Under the pieces are notes generated by a model. That model did not search any database, was not told the origin of the DNA, and saw nothing but the letters and a program-made list of their open reading frames with translations. 57,815 nucleotides of DNA, from contig NZ_BJMK01000011.1 of NCBI RefSeq assembly GCF_006539125.1, positions 1 to 57,815 of the forward strand. Direction: 5' to 3'. Positions 20,148-28,818 of this stretch are shown here, one piece after another. A program made the position numbers and the translations under genes. Positions within the stretch are counted from its first letter, which is position 1. Each line of letters starts with the position of its first letter. The DNA comes from Gluconobacter sphaericus NBRC 12467 (GTDB lineage Bacteria > Pseudomonadota > Alphaproteobacteria > Acetobacterales > Acetobacteraceae).

Positions 20148-21287
20148 TCAGAGCGGCTGAGCCGCACCACCCTTCCAGACATGGGCGCACCGCAGATGCC
20201 GCGCCTGAACGACCGGATCCTCGTCATGGGACAGGGCAGACACCGTGGCGTAACCAGACGCATGAAGCGCTGAAAGGCTGGCCGCATCGAGATCAACCGG
20301 AACATAGCAGCGCGGACGCGACGCAGACACCGGAGCTGCACGCAGAAGAGCCTGCGGACGAAGCGTCAGGCCACAGGCAGGCTCTTGCCCGGCCAGATAA
20401 CGACCGCCACGTCCCAGCTCCTCGCGGGAAGCCGTGGAAAAGACCGTCACGCACAGGCCAGTATGATAGCGCCATCCACGAAAATCGACGGGATCAATCG
20501 TCAGACGCAGATCTGGACTGCGCTCACGGATCGCGGCCACAGATGCAGCCAGACGCTCGAAGTGCCCGACAACCTCCTTAGGATAATCTAACGAGGCAAG
20601 CAGATCTAGCGCACGGTCAGCAGGACCGGCGGCGCGGAGCATGAGCGCCAGAATCCCGGCGATCGGGCCACCCAACTCGGCTACAGCACTGGCATCCTTG
20701 CGGTCCAGCGCATGCAGCAGCGGTTCACGATCGGCTTTGGGAATGACGTCCTCGATCAGACCCAGTGCCAGAGCTGGCATAGACAGGTCGAAGGACACGC
20801 CTTCAATTCCGAGTTCAGCGAGCGCCTTCGCGCCAAGAGCTATGACCTCCGCATCGGCCTGAGCGCTGTCGGGGCCAATCAGTTCGATCCCGGCCTGAGA
20901 AATCTGACGGTCAGCTTCACGGCCCGGCGTTCCAACAACAATGCAACTACCCGAATAGGACAGACGCAGCGGGCGCGGCGCACCCTGAAGGCGGATGCTC
21001 GCAATGCGGGCGATCTGCGTGGTCATATCCGGACGCAGCGCCATCATGCGGTGCGAATTCGGGTCCATCAAACGGAAGGTCTGGGGAGCGAGGGATTGCC
21101 CTGATCCACCAAGCAGCGACGTCTCGAATTCCAACAGGGGTGGACGGACACGCTGATAGCCATGACGGGAAAAAGCTTCCATCACGCTGGCAATACCGCG
21201 GGCTTCCGCTTCGGCTTCACCGGGAAGAAGATCAGCAAATCCGGACGGCAGTAGAGCGGCACTCGGTGTCTCGGAATACAGGCTCAT
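20148..21287 (-). CDS. hisZ: ATP phosphoribosyltransferase regulatory subunit
   Basis: HisZ is a catalytically inactive relative of histidyl-tRNA synthetase that activates the short-form HisG in histidine synthesis. The 379-residue protein has class II synthetase-like motifs (GYQRVRPPLLEFE, then FRLMDPNSHRMMALRPDMTTQIARIA) and FRGWRYHTGLCVTVFS, but lacks the anticodon-binding domain. Its start overlaps the serC stop by four bases. hisG itself is not in this window. The pairing with serC is seen in other Acetobacteraceae as far as I recall. Confidence 0.93.
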   Translation of the reverse strand: MSLYSETPSAALLPSGFADLLPGEAEAEARGIASVMEAFSRHGYQRVRPPLLEFETSLLGGSGQSLAPQTFRLMDPNSHRMMALRPDMTTQIARIASIRLQGAPRPLRLSYSGSCIVVGTPGREADRQISQAGIELIGPDSAQADAEVIALGAKALAELGIEGVSFDLSMPALALGLIEDVIPKADREPLLHALDRKDASAVAELGGPIAGILALMLRAAGPADRALDLLASLDYPKEVVGHFERLAASVAAIRERSPDLRLTIDPVDFRGWRYHTGLCVTVFSTASREELGRGGRYLAGQEPACGLTLRPQALLRAAPVSASRPRCYVPVDLDAASLSALHASGYATVSALSHDEDPVVQARHLRCAHVWKGGAAQPL

Positions 21288-22441
21288 GCAGAGAAGTCCG
21301 CGCGAGTCTGCTCATAAGCCCAGTCGAGCCAAGGCAACAGCGCCTCGATATCGGCCGTCTCGACCGTGGCACCACCCCAGATCCGCAAACCGGCCGGAGC
21401 ATCCCGATAGGACGCGAGATCGTAACCCGCACCTTCCTTCGCCACGAGATCCGTCAGATGCTTGACGGCCTTGCCTTTCTCTGCGGCAGACAGGCTTTCA
21501 AACCACGGCGCCGTGATTTTCAGGCAAATCGATGTGCTAGAACGCGTCTCTTCCCCGACAGACAGAAAGGACACCCAGTCAGCTGTCCCAATCCATTTCG
21601 TCACGGCAGCCAGATTCTGCTGCGAACGGGCCTTCAGGGCCGGAAGACCACCAATCTGTTCAGCCCAGCGCAGACCGTCCAAAGCGTCCTCGACGCAGAG
21701 CATTGACGGCGTGTTAATCGTATCACCTTCGAAAATAGCTTCGATCAGGCCCTTCTTGTTGGCCAAACGAAAAATCTTGGGCAGCGGACGCGGCGATGGC
21801 TGAGCCAGACGGGCCGCGGCACGAGGGCTCAGCGCCACCATGCCATGCGCGGCCTCACCTCCCAGCGCCTTCTGCCAGGACCATGTCACGATATCGAGCC
21901 GGTCCCAGGGCAGGTCCATCGCAAAAGCTGCGGAGGTTGCATCGCAGATGACAAGGCCTCCGTGCTCAGTCGGAATGGCGCTGGCATCTGGGATGCAGAC
22001 GCCCGACGTCGTGCCGTTCCATGTCAGGACGACATCGCGGTCCCACTCCACTTTCGTCAGGTCGGGCAGTTCACCATACGGCGCGTCCAAAACCCGCAGA
22101 TCCTCGATTTTCAGAACGTCGCGCAGATCCTGCGCCCAAGTTCCGGAGAAGCTTTCAAAGGACAGAACGTCAATTCCGCGCTCACCCGCGAGCGCCCACA
22201 GGACCATTTCCACAGCCCCCGTATCGGAAGCTGGAACAATGCCGACGCGCCAGTCCAACGGGATACCGAGCACATCTTTCGAGCGTGTGATAACTTCCTT
22301 GAGACGCGCGCGACCTTCTGGTGCACGGTGCGAACGACCCAACAGGGCTTGGTCCAGACCGGACAACGACCATCCGGGGCGCTTGGCGCAAGGACCTGAG
22401 GAGAAGAACGGGCGGGATGGTCTGACAGTCGGCTTGGACAT
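21284..22441 (-). CDS. serC: Phosphoserine aminotransferase
   Basis: PLP enzyme of fold type I that transaminates 3-phosphohydroxypyruvate to phosphoserine, and also serves pyridoxal phosphate synthesis. It has 385 residues and belongs to the alphaproteobacterial SerC type. The start region FFSSGPCAKRPGWS, the internal SHRAPEGRARLKEV, and the PLP-lysine region WSWQKALGGEAAHG (about residues 190-203) are recognisable. The usual neighbour serA is not adjacent. It overlaps hisZ by four bases downstream, and tRNA-Leu lies 54 bases upstream on the same strand. Confidence 0.95.
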   Translation of the reverse strand: MSKPTVRPSRPFFSSGPCAKRPGWSLSGLDQALLGRSHRAPEGRARLKEVITRSKDVLGIPLDWRVGIVPASDTGAVEMVLWALAGERGIDVLSFESFSGTWAQDLRDVLKIEDLRVLDAPYGELPDLTKVEWDRDVVLTWNGTTSGVCIPDASAIPTEHGGLVICDATSAAFAMDLPWDRLDIVTWSWQKALGGEAAHGMVALSPRAAARLAQPSPRPLPKIFRLANKKGLIEAIFEGDTINTPSMLCVEDALDGLRWAEQIGGLPALKARSQQNLAAVTKWIGTADWVSFLSVGEETRSSTSICLKITAPWFESLSAAEKGKAVKHLTDLVAKEGAGYDLASYRDAPAGLRIWGGATVETADIEALLPWLDWAYEQTRADFSA

Positions 22442-22495
22442 GCTCGTTCCGGGCTGATCGGTCCTGAGGTCATTCCGGCAGGAAATGACCGCTCA

Positions 22496-22579
22496 TGGTG
22501 CGAGAGAGGGGATTCGAACCCCTATGCCTTTCGGCGGTCGATTTTGAGCCGACTGCGTCTACCGTTCCGCCACTCTCGC
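22496..22579 (-). tRNA. tRNA-Leu (anticodon CAA)
   Basis: Complete class II tRNA on the minus strand, 81 bases plus an encoded CCA. The acceptor stem is GCGAGAG with CTCTCGC. The D arm has GGAACGGTAGACGC. The anticodon arm is GTCGG-CTCAAAA-TCGAC, giving anticodon CAA. The variable arm is 13 bases with a stem (GCC-GAAA-GGC). The T arm is AGGGG-TTCGAAT-CCCCT. The long variable arm and anticodon agree on leucine, codon UUG. Confidence 0.97.
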
Positions 22580-22653
22580 ACGGGCTAATCGAATTCTAAT
22601 ACATTCTCGGAGAAAGTGCCAGACCGCAAAATCTGAGCCGCAGAGTGCAGACT

Positions 22654-23553
22654 CTAAAGCCCCAGCATCAAAAGCAGATTCTGGATAGCTGCGCCTGAAG
22701 CCCCCTTGCCTAGATTGTCCAGCCGCGCCGTCAGGACGACCTGCTCGCCATTATGATGAACACGCAGCTCCATGTCGTCAGTATTAGCCAGTGTGTCGGC
22801 CACAAGCTGCGTCTCGTCGGGAAAAACGCGCACATGTTGACATCCCGCATAAGCGCCCTGAAGCACGGCTTCTAGTTCTGCGGCCGAAGGCTGCCCCGGC
22901 AGGTCCTTCAGATGCAGCGGAATGGAAACGATCATGCCCTGCGGGAAATGCCCGACCGACGGCACGAACAGCGGCTGTCGCGTCAAGCCCGAATAATGCC
23001 GAATTTCAGGCAAATGTTTGTGCTTGAGGTTCAGCCCGTAAAGGAAGAAAGCCGGACCGCCGTTCTTTTCATGCTCCTCAATCGCCACACGCCCTGCTCC
23101 GCTGTAGCCGGAGACAGCATTGATGGAAACAGGATGATGGGCCGGCAGAAGCCCCGACCGGACCAGCGGGCGCATCAGGGCAATAGCGCCTGTCGGATAG
23201 CAACCAGGATTGGCGACAAACCGCGCGCCCTTGATGGCAGCTTCCTGTTCCGCGTCCAGCTCGGGGAAACCATAGACCCAGCCATCCGCAATACGGTGTG
23301 CCGTGCTCGCGTCCAGAATCCGGACGTTCAACCCTTCCGCCAGCGTCACCGTCTCCCGGGCCGCATCATCCGGTAGGCACAGGATGGCGATATCGGCCTG
23401 CTCGAGCATGGAGCGACGGGCCGCTATATCCTTGCGCAACGCATGGTCGATGGACAGGATTTCCAGACCATAGGAAGCCGGGAGGGCTTCGATCCGCTGG
23501 CGAATGCCCAGACCTGTCGTGCCTGCTTCCCCATCAATGAAAATGCGAGCCAT
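22654..23553 (-). CDS. argC: N-acetyl-gamma-glutamyl-phosphate reductase, type 2
   Basis: Reduces N-acetylglutamyl phosphate to the semialdehyde with NADPH in arginine synthesis. At 299 residues it is the shorter type 2 form, which starts IFIDGEAGTTGLGIRQRIE rather than with the longer type 1 domain. The catalytic cysteine is in ANPGCYPTGAIALMRPL at about residue 116. HFPQGMIVSIPLHL is also typical. It is divergent from mazG with 174 bases between. Downstream, 74 bases separate it from tRNA-Leu. Confidence 0.95.
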   Translation of the reverse strand: MARIFIDGEAGTTGLGIRQRIEALPASYGLEILSIDHALRKDIAARRSMLEQADIAILCLPDDAARETVTLAEGLNVRILDASTAHRIADGWVYGFPELDAEQEAAIKGARFVANPGCYPTGAIALMRPLVRSGLLPAHHPVSINAVSGYSGAGRVAIEEHEKNGGPAFFLYGLNLKHKHLPEIRHYSGLTRQPLFVPSVGHFPQGMIVSIPLHLKDLPGQPSAAELEAVLQGAYAGCQHVRVFPDETQLVADTLANTDDMELRVHHNGEQVVLTARLDNLGKGASGAAIQNLLLMLGL

Positions 23554-23727
23554 ACGCCATCCACCCTGTCTGCAAATCCGTCCCGCCCCGGTCGATACCC
23601 GAAACGTCTGGTAGTCGTTTTACGTCGGGAATGTCATGCTGTCACCCGTTGCCGCCCTTCCCGGCGCTTTCATCCATAGAACCACACGGGTATGAACCTT
23701 GCAGAACGATAACAGCAGGATGTTTCG

Positions 23728-24510
23728 ATGACCCAGCCCTCCTCCCGGCAGATCGACCGTCTGCTGGATATCATGAAGCGTCTACGCGCCCCCAAAGGCG
23801 GTTGCCCTTGGGACGTGGAACAAACCCCTGCCACGATTGCGCCGTTCGCAATCGAAGAAGCCTATGAAGTCATGGACGCCATTGCGCGTAACGACCGCGA
23901 TGCCATACCTGATGAACTGGGTGATTTGCTATTTCAGGTCGTCTTTCAGGCCCAGATGGGTTCAGAAGCCGGACATTTCGATTTTGAGACTGTGGCGGGC
24001 ATAATTGCCGACAAGCTTGTGCGCCGTCACCCGCATGTTTTTGGCGATGCGGCAATGGATGACGACACATGGGAGCGGGAAAAAGACGCCGAGCGTCAGC
24101 GCAAGGCCGAATATGGCGCACTGGCCGGTGTTGCCCTTCCGCTCCCCGCCCTGATGCGCGCCGCAAAACTCAGCCGCCGTGCCGCCCGCGTGGGTTTCGA
24201 CTGGGACGATCCCACCGGGATTCTCGACAAAGTCCATGAAGAAATCGACGAACTGAAAGCCGAACTCGGCGGAGACCCGGACCGCATCGAGGACGAACTG
24301 GGCGATGTCCTGTTCACCGTGGCAAGTCTGGCCCGCAAACTGAATATCGACCCCGAAGCGGCCCTGCGCCGGAGCAATACCAAATTCACCCGCCGCTTCG
24401 AAGCGATGGAAACCATGCTCGCCCGCAAGGGGCAGACCATAGCCGAGCAGGACCTGCCGACCATGGAAGCACTCTGGCAGGAAGCGAAAACACTTCCCAG
24501 CATGAAATAA
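23728..24510 (+). CDS. mazG: Nucleoside triphosphate pyrophosphohydrolase MazG
   Basis: House-cleaning enzyme that hydrolyses NTPs and dNTPs to monophosphates and pyrophosphate. The 260-residue protein has two MazG repeats. The first holds LRAPKGGCPWDVEQT and the metal-binding EEAYEVMDA followed by DELGDLLFQVVF. The second has EEIDELKAELGGDPDRIEDELGDVLF in two adjoining acidic blocks. RRHPHVFGDA lies between. Length and order match the Escherichia coli-type enzyme. AGGA precedes the ATG by seven bases. Confidence 0.96.
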   Translation: MTQPSSRQIDRLLDIMKRLRAPKGGCPWDVEQTPATIAPFAIEEAYEVMDAIARNDRDAIPDELGDLLFQVVFQAQMGSEAGHFDFETVAGIIADKLVRRHPHVFGDAAMDDDTWEREKDAERQRKAEYGALAGVALPLPALMRAAKLSRRAARVGFDWDDPTGILDKVHEEIDELKAELGGDPDRIEDELGDVLFTVASLARKLNIDPEAALRRSNTKFTRRFEAMETMLARKGQTIAEQDLPTMEALWQEAKTLPSMK

Positions 24511-24667
24511 CGCCTTGATTACAGATCATACCGTCATTGCGATTGAAACTGCTGCGAATATCGCAACCGAATACACTCCGTATCACTCGGTTACAGGAGT
24601 CCTTATCCTTTCTTAACCTTCTGATCCGAAACTGGTCTTCGTTTCTTCCCAACGGAGTCTTTTCATT

Positions 24668-24916
24668 ATGACAGGCATTTCTTCCATCGGCTCTTCGGCC
24701 ATGAGCAGCCTTTACAGCGCGGGCAGCGCGTCCTCATCGTCCAGCAGCAGTTCCTCCACGCAAGAAACTACGACGACCAAACTGAATGCCGACGGCTCTA
24801 CGACGACCATCGTCGAGGACGCCCAAGGCAACATCATTTCCGAGACGACCTCTGGGGGATCTTCGAACTCCAGCTCCAGCAGCGATACGAGCCATCTGCT
24901 CAGCGTTTCGGCCTGA
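24668..24916 (+). CDS. Serine/threonine-rich small protein of unknown function
   Basis: An 82-residue low-complexity protein. About 40 percent of it is Ser and a further large part is Thr, with Ser runs at about residues 18-29 and 64-72. The middle block (TKLNADGSTTTIVEDAQGNI) looks like one or two short beta strands, as in repeat units of secreted or surface proteins. There is no cysteine and no hydrophobic signal peptide. An ACGGAG motif lies about ten bases upstream of the ATG and a good terminator follows, so it seems to be its own transcription unit. Function unknown. Its reading frame and terminator support a real gene, but Ser-rich frames can also arise by chance. Confidence 0.6.
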   Translation: MTGISSIGSSAMSSLYSAGSASSSSSSSSSTQETTTTKLNADGSTTTIVEDAQGNIISETTSGGSSNSSSSSDTSHLLSVSA

Positions 24917-24940
24917 AACGCACACCTGCTACACAAAAAG

Positions 24941-24970
24941 AGACGTCAGGCCCGCCGGTCTGACGTTTTC
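24941..24970 (+). terminator. Rho-independent terminator after the Ser-rich gene
   Basis: Stem ACGTCAG / CTGACGT around a ten-base GC-rich loop, followed by TTTT. It lies 24 bases past the stop of the Ser-rich small protein gene and before queA. Confidence 0.75.
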
Positions 24971-25001
24971 ATACGGGCCGAACCTGCTAGAGAACGTTCC
25001 C

Positions 25002-26045
25002 ATGACGGACGATCTCGCCCCCTTCGATTTCGAACTCCCCCGCGATCACATCGCGACGGAGCCTGCACGCCCGCGTGACAGCGCAACGCTGCTGCATGTG
25101 CGGCCTGGTCTGGCGCCTGATCCGCATGTGATCCGCGACCTGCCGGATTTCCTGCGTGAGGGGGATCTTCTGATTGCCAATAATACGGCCGTCATCCGCG
25201 CCCAGCTTGCGGCCACACGCGGCGAGGCGAAGATCGGGCTGACGCTCGACCGTATTCTGGCGGATGGAAGCTGGCATGCCTTGGCACGCAATTCCCGCAA
25301 GCTGAAACCGCAGGACGTCCTGCATTTCGGTGATGATGTGGTCACGGCCACCGTTGTTGACAACGAAGGCGACGGCGCGGTCAGCATCCGCTTCTCAGTC
25401 GAGGGAGACGATTTCGATGCGTTTCTCGAACGTGTCGGTGCTTTGGCTCTACCGCCTTATATCAACCGTCCTTTCGGCCCGACGAAGCAGGACGATGCAG
25501 ATTACCGCACCATTTTCTCACAACACCGTGGCGCCGTAGCAGCCCCCACGGCTGGCCTGCATTTCACACCTGAAGTACTCACAGCATTGGACGCAAAAGG
25601 TATCCAGCGCCGAACCCTGACGCTGCATGTCGGTGCGGGCACATTCCTACCGGTCCGCTCCACGATCGCTGAGCACAAAATGCACGCGGAATGGGGTGAG
25701 ATCGACGAAGAGACTGCTGCCGCCATCAACGAAACCCGCGCCCGTGGCGGCCGGATCGTAGCCGTCGGCACCACCTCCCTGCGCTTGCTGGAAAGCGCAG
25801 CCCGCGAGGATGGGACCGTCGCTCCGTGGCGTGGCGAGACCTCCATTTTTATCAAGCCCGGATATCGCTTCAAGGCGGTGGATGTGCTGATGACCAATTT
25901 CCATCTGCCGCGTTCGACGCTGTTCATGCTCGTCTGCGCGTTCAGCGGCACCGAGACCATGCGTGAGGCCTATGCCTACGCCATCGCCAACGGATTGCGG
26001 TTCTATTCGTATGGCGATGCCTGCCTGCTGGAGCGCGCGCCATGA
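25002..26045 (+). CDS. queA: tRNA preQ1(34) S-adenosylmethionine ribosyltransferase-isomerase
   Basis: Transfers and rearranges the ribosyl part of SAM onto preQ1 in tRNA, making epoxyqueuosine. It has 347 residues. Family blocks are [20 protein letters not shown] at the N-terminus, [14 protein letters not shown], the [14 protein letters not shown] loop, [20 protein letters not shown] and [17 protein letters not shown]. The frame is open upstream to 24786, but homology begins at ATG 25002. Its end overlaps the tgt start by four bases (ATGA), so the two queuosine genes are coupled. Confidence 0.97.
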   Translation: MTDDLAPFDFELPRDHIATEPARPRDSATLLHVRPGLAPDPHVIRDLPDFLREGDLLIANNTAVIRAQLAATRGEAKIGLTLDRILADGSWHALARNSRKLKPQDVLHFGDDVVTATVVDNEGDGAVSIRFSVEGDDFDAFLERVGALALPPYINRPFGPTKQDDADYRTIFSQHRGAVAAPTAGLHFTPEVLTALDAKGIQRRTLTLHVGAGTFLPVRSTIAEHKMHAEWGEIDEETAAAINETRARGGRIVAVGTTSLRLLESAAREDGTVAPWRGETSIFIKPGYRFKAVDVLMTNFHLPRSTLFMLVCAFSGTETMREAYAYAIANGLRFYSYGDACLLERAP

Positions 26046-27220
26046 ACGATCAGAAAACCGATCACGCCACCAAAATGATCTGGGTGCCTGAAGCGAGCTG
26101 CGGCATGGCGCGCGCGGGCCATCTGCACACCCGCCACGGCACAGTCCCGACCCCGACCTTCATGCCGGTCGGAACTGTCGGCACGGTCAAGGGCATGACG
26201 ATGGACGCGGTGCGCTCCACGGGGGCACGCATCGTTCTGGGCAACACCTATCATCTGATGCTGCGCCCTACGGCGGACCGCGTGCAGAAGCTGGGCGGCC
26301 TGCACAGAATGATGGACTGGCCCGGCCCGATCCTGACCGATTCCGGCGGATTTCAGGTCATGTCCCTCGGCGCGCTGCGTAAGCTCGACGAAGACGGCGT
26401 GACGTTCCGCTCACATATCGACGGCAGCAAGCACCGCTTGACCCCGGAAATCTCGACCGACATCCAGTTCAAGCTCGACGCGACCATCACCATGGCGTTC
26501 GACGAGTGTCCGGCCCTGCCCGCCACGCCCGAAGCCCTGCGAAAATCCATGGAAATGTCCATGCGCTGGGCCGCCCGCTCCCGCGAGGCGTTTGTTGCCC
26601 GCGAAGGATATGGGCAGTTCGGCATCGTGCAGGGCGGCACCGAGCGTGATCTGCGCGAATATTCCATCAAGGCCCTGACCGATATCGGCTTTGAAGGCTA
26701 TGCGATCGGTGGTCTGGCCGTAGGCGAAGGTCAGGAACTGATGTTCTCGACGCTGGACTTCACCACGCCAATGCTGCCGCAGGATAAGGCGCGGTACCTG
26801 ATGGGCGTCGGCACGCCGGACGATCTTCTTGGCGCGGTCATGCGCGGCGTGGATATGTTCGACTGCGTGATGCCCTCGCGCGCGGGGCGCACGGCCCGCG
26901 CCTATACCGAGCGCGGCGCCATCAATCTGCGCAATGCCCGTTTCGCCGAAGACACGCGCACGCTGACGCCGCATGACGACACCCCCATCGCCGGGCGTTA
27001 CAGCCGTGCCTATCTGCACCATCTGTTCCGCGCCAACGAAATGCTCGGCCCGATGCTGCTGACTTGGCATAATCTGGCCTATTACCAGCGCCTGATGCGC
27101 CAGATCCGCGCCGCCATCGTGGACGGTACGCTCGATGCACTTGCCGTAAAGCTGCGCGAAAACTGGACCAAGGGCGACTGGAGCGAAGACGAATGGCCGA
27201 TGCCGAATCTGGCACTGTAA
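26042..27220 (+). CDS. tgt: tRNA-guanine transglycosylase lacking the usual zinc cysteines
   Basis: Exchanges guanine 34 of GUN-anticodon tRNAs for preQ1. The 392-residue protein has the expected substrate-binding blocks ([27 protein letters not shown]) and the nucleophile Asp274 in [12 protein letters not shown]. In characterised bacterial Tgt enzymes a structural zinc is held by CxCxxC and a later His just before and after YSRAYLHHL. Here the aligned residues are Asp312, Thr314 and Ala317 (segment [15 protein letters not shown]); only His343 in TWHNLAYYQ remains. The reading frame is intact on both sides, so this is a substitution and not a frameshift. Either the fold has been stabilised another way or activity is changed. 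Confidence 0.93.
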   Translation: MNDQKTDHATKMIWVPEASCGMARAGHLHTRHGTVPTPTFMPVGTVGTVKGMTMDAVRSTGARIVLGNTYHLMLRPTADRVQKLGGLHRMMDWPGPILTDSGGFQVMSLGALRKLDEDGVTFRSHIDGSKHRLTPEISTDIQFKLDATITMAFDECPALPATPEALRKSMEMSMRWAARSREAFVAREGYGQFGIVQGGTERDLREYSIKALTDIGFEGYAIGGLAVGEGQELMFSTLDFTTPMLPQDKARYLMGVGTPDDLLGAVMRGVDMFDCVMPSRAGRTARAYTERGAINLRNARFAEDTRTLTPHDDTPIAGRYSRAYLHHLFRANEMLGPMLLTWHNLAYYQRLMRQIRAAIVDGTLDALAVKLRENWTKGDWSEDEWPMPNLAL

Positions 27221-27251
27221 TCCTGATTCATGAATGGGGGGGGTGAAGGGC

Positions 27252-27528
27252 GGATCTGCGAACGCATACGCTTATCGGGGTTTCCGCACCCTGCTCATGC
27301 TGTTTTCTAAATACGGCTTCATGAAGATCATTGATGCCGGGCGGATCGTCTCAGGAAGCGGCGTCATCGGGGGCAACGTGATTTTTCATGCGCCGCGAGG
27401 CCGTGCGAGGCCTTACAACGACTGCGACCATCTGGTTTGCAGCGGTTCTGGGAATGGCCGGTGATGCAGGACTATCCATTCTCACCATTGCCACGGCAGC
27501 CGCAGGTTGCTTCGGACCATTCTGGTGA
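27252..27528 (+). pseudogene. MgtC/SapB-family remnant, truncated and frameshifted
   Basis: Two adjoining frames carry consecutive pieces of an MgtC-type membrane protein. The first frame, to about 27390, reads GFRTLLMLFSKYGFMK then DAGRIVSGSGVIGGNVIF, matching the family core RIxxQIVSGIGFLGAGVIF. The second frame, from 27388, reads RREAVRGLTTTATIWFAA and continues to a TGA at 27526, matching VRGLTTAATIW. The N-terminal helices and the C-terminal domain are missing, and the normal segment before DAGR is shortened. At least one frameshift near 27385 separates the parts. MgtC proteins help bacteria cope with low magnesium or acid in hosts. This copy cannot make a full protein. Confidence 0.75.
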
Positions 27529-27552
27529 GCTGCACGGAATTGCACTTTTCCA

Positions 27553-27723
27553 TTAAATGATGTGTACGCCTCGAGGAAAAAAGCCGAAATGCTGAACACC
27601 TTCTGGATGAGGCGCACCGCGAAGGAACGCCCCATACTGGTCCATAGCTAACGCCCCGTCTTCCATCTCATTACGGGATTGGGCGCGATTAATGGTGTTC
27701 ATGAAGTCAAAAAAATCGACCAT
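27553..27723 (-). CDS. Doubtful 56-residue open frame
   Basis: A short frame with ATG at 27723 and TAA at 27553, in the gap between the MgtC remnant and the purine permease gene. It would encode MVDFFDFMNTINRAQ followed by an acidic then Gly/Phe-rich stretch. No ribosome-binding site precedes it and I recognise no family. It may be a scrap of a lost gene or chance. It lies downstream of the permease gene on the same strand. Otherwise 27529-27741 holds nothing I can name. Confidence 0.2.
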   Translation of the reverse strand: MVDFFDFMNTINRAQSRNEMEDGALAMDQYGAFLRGAPHPEGVQHFGFFPRGVHII

Positions 27724-27741
27724 GACTGGACACCATCGAAT

Positions 27742-28818
27742 TTACCGGGCCGTCGGCAGCGATTTTTCATACTGCTCCCAGTGAGTCGCCAGTTCCTTTA
27801 CGACCACACTCCCCACCGTATAGGCTGCATCGACCGAGGCCTGAAATCCTGAAAATCCAGTCTCATGCGCCTCGTCCGACAGAAGCTGCGCGGCACTCTG
27901 GCCCGGTGATTGCATGTCGAAATTGCTAGCCGTCCGCAGAATCAGCGCACGCTTCGGATCAACGCGCCCCGCCTTTCCCTGAAGCGCCAGAGCCTGACAG
28001 AACGCAACATCCTCTTCGGCCGTCGTCGCCATGACGCCCTGCCCGTCCGTCCAGTATTTCACCCACCGCTCGGCCCATTGGTTCATTTTCGAACCAACCC
28101 AGAAGGTCTCGCCCGAGATCGTGTCACCAAGCTGAACAGAAGGCGGTTTCTGGGCGGCTGCAAAACCGGTGTAACGCAAGCGCGATGCCTTCAGTCCGGC
28201 ATTGTCAGGAAGCGTGATGTCCTTCGTCATCCCATAAGCCCACTGCACAAGGGCCGGATCAAGCGTATATTCCATATCTCCCATACCGGAATGAAGCGCG
28301 GGGCGCGGCTGTTCATCCGGTGTGCTGCTCTGCACGGGCGTGAACCCATCCGGCCAGGACGCAGGAATTTCGCGCGGATCAATCAAATGAGACAGGCCAC
28401 CATTAATAACACGCGGCGCCCAGACGGCCGAACCAATGGTACCGAAATTCGGATCAATTCCACCAATTCCAGCCAGCACGAAATAGGCGTGACGCAGATC
28501 GAAGCGTGGATCGAGTACGAGAGCTGTAAGAGCCGAGGCCATGTGCTCAGGTCCCTCCCCGCTCACGATCCCCAGAACATGCAGATCCGGATTGTAATGC
28601 ATCACGTCATGATCGGTGCCGGGTGCCGGGATCGTTTGCTGCAGTGGCAGTTTTTCGATCCAGTTCTGGTATTCGCCTGCCGTGTCCCCCGTATCCTTGC
28701 CGATCTCGAAGGTTGTGACGACGACAACACGCACGGGGATCGGCGCATGAGCCGAGGCCGAACCGAGGACACACAGGGACAGGAGCGTGGCCCCAAAAAC
28801 GGTTGAGATAGATTTCAC
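27742..28818 (-). CDS. Exported purine nucleoside permease (NUP family)
   Basis: A 358-residue protein of the NUP family, named after a Candida nucleoside transporter but soluble-looking and related to nucleoside phosphorylase folds. A signal peptide is clear (STVFGATLLSLCVLGSASAHA), so it is periplasmic. Family blocks are VVVVTTFEIGKDTGDTAGEYQNW, IVSGEGPEHMASALTALVLD, FVLAGIGGIDPNFGTIGSA and the late LRTASNFDMQSPGQSA. The ATG overlaps the stop of the upstream adenosine deaminase gene by four bases. Together the two form a periplasmic purine unit: deaminate adenosine to inosine, then bind, cleave or hand it on. The true activity of bacterial NUP proteins is not established to my knowledge. 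Confidence 0.88.
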   Translation of the reverse strand: MKSISTVFGATLLSLCVLGSASAHAPIPVRVVVVTTFEIGKDTGDTAGEYQNWIEKLPLQQTIPAPGTDHDVMHYNPDLHVLGIVSGEGPEHMASALTALVLDPRFDLRHAYFVLAGIGGIDPNFGTIGSAVWAPRVINGGLSHLIDPREIPASWPDGFTPVQSSTPDEQPRPALHSGMGDMEYTLDPALVQWAYGMTKDITLPDNAGLKASRLRYTGFAAAQKPPSVQLGDTISGETFWVGSKMNQWAERWVKYWTDGQGVMATTAEEDVAFCQALALQGKAGRVDPKRALILRTASNFDMQSPGQSAAQLLSDEAHETGFSGFQASVDAAYTVGSVVVKELATHWEQYEKSLPTAR

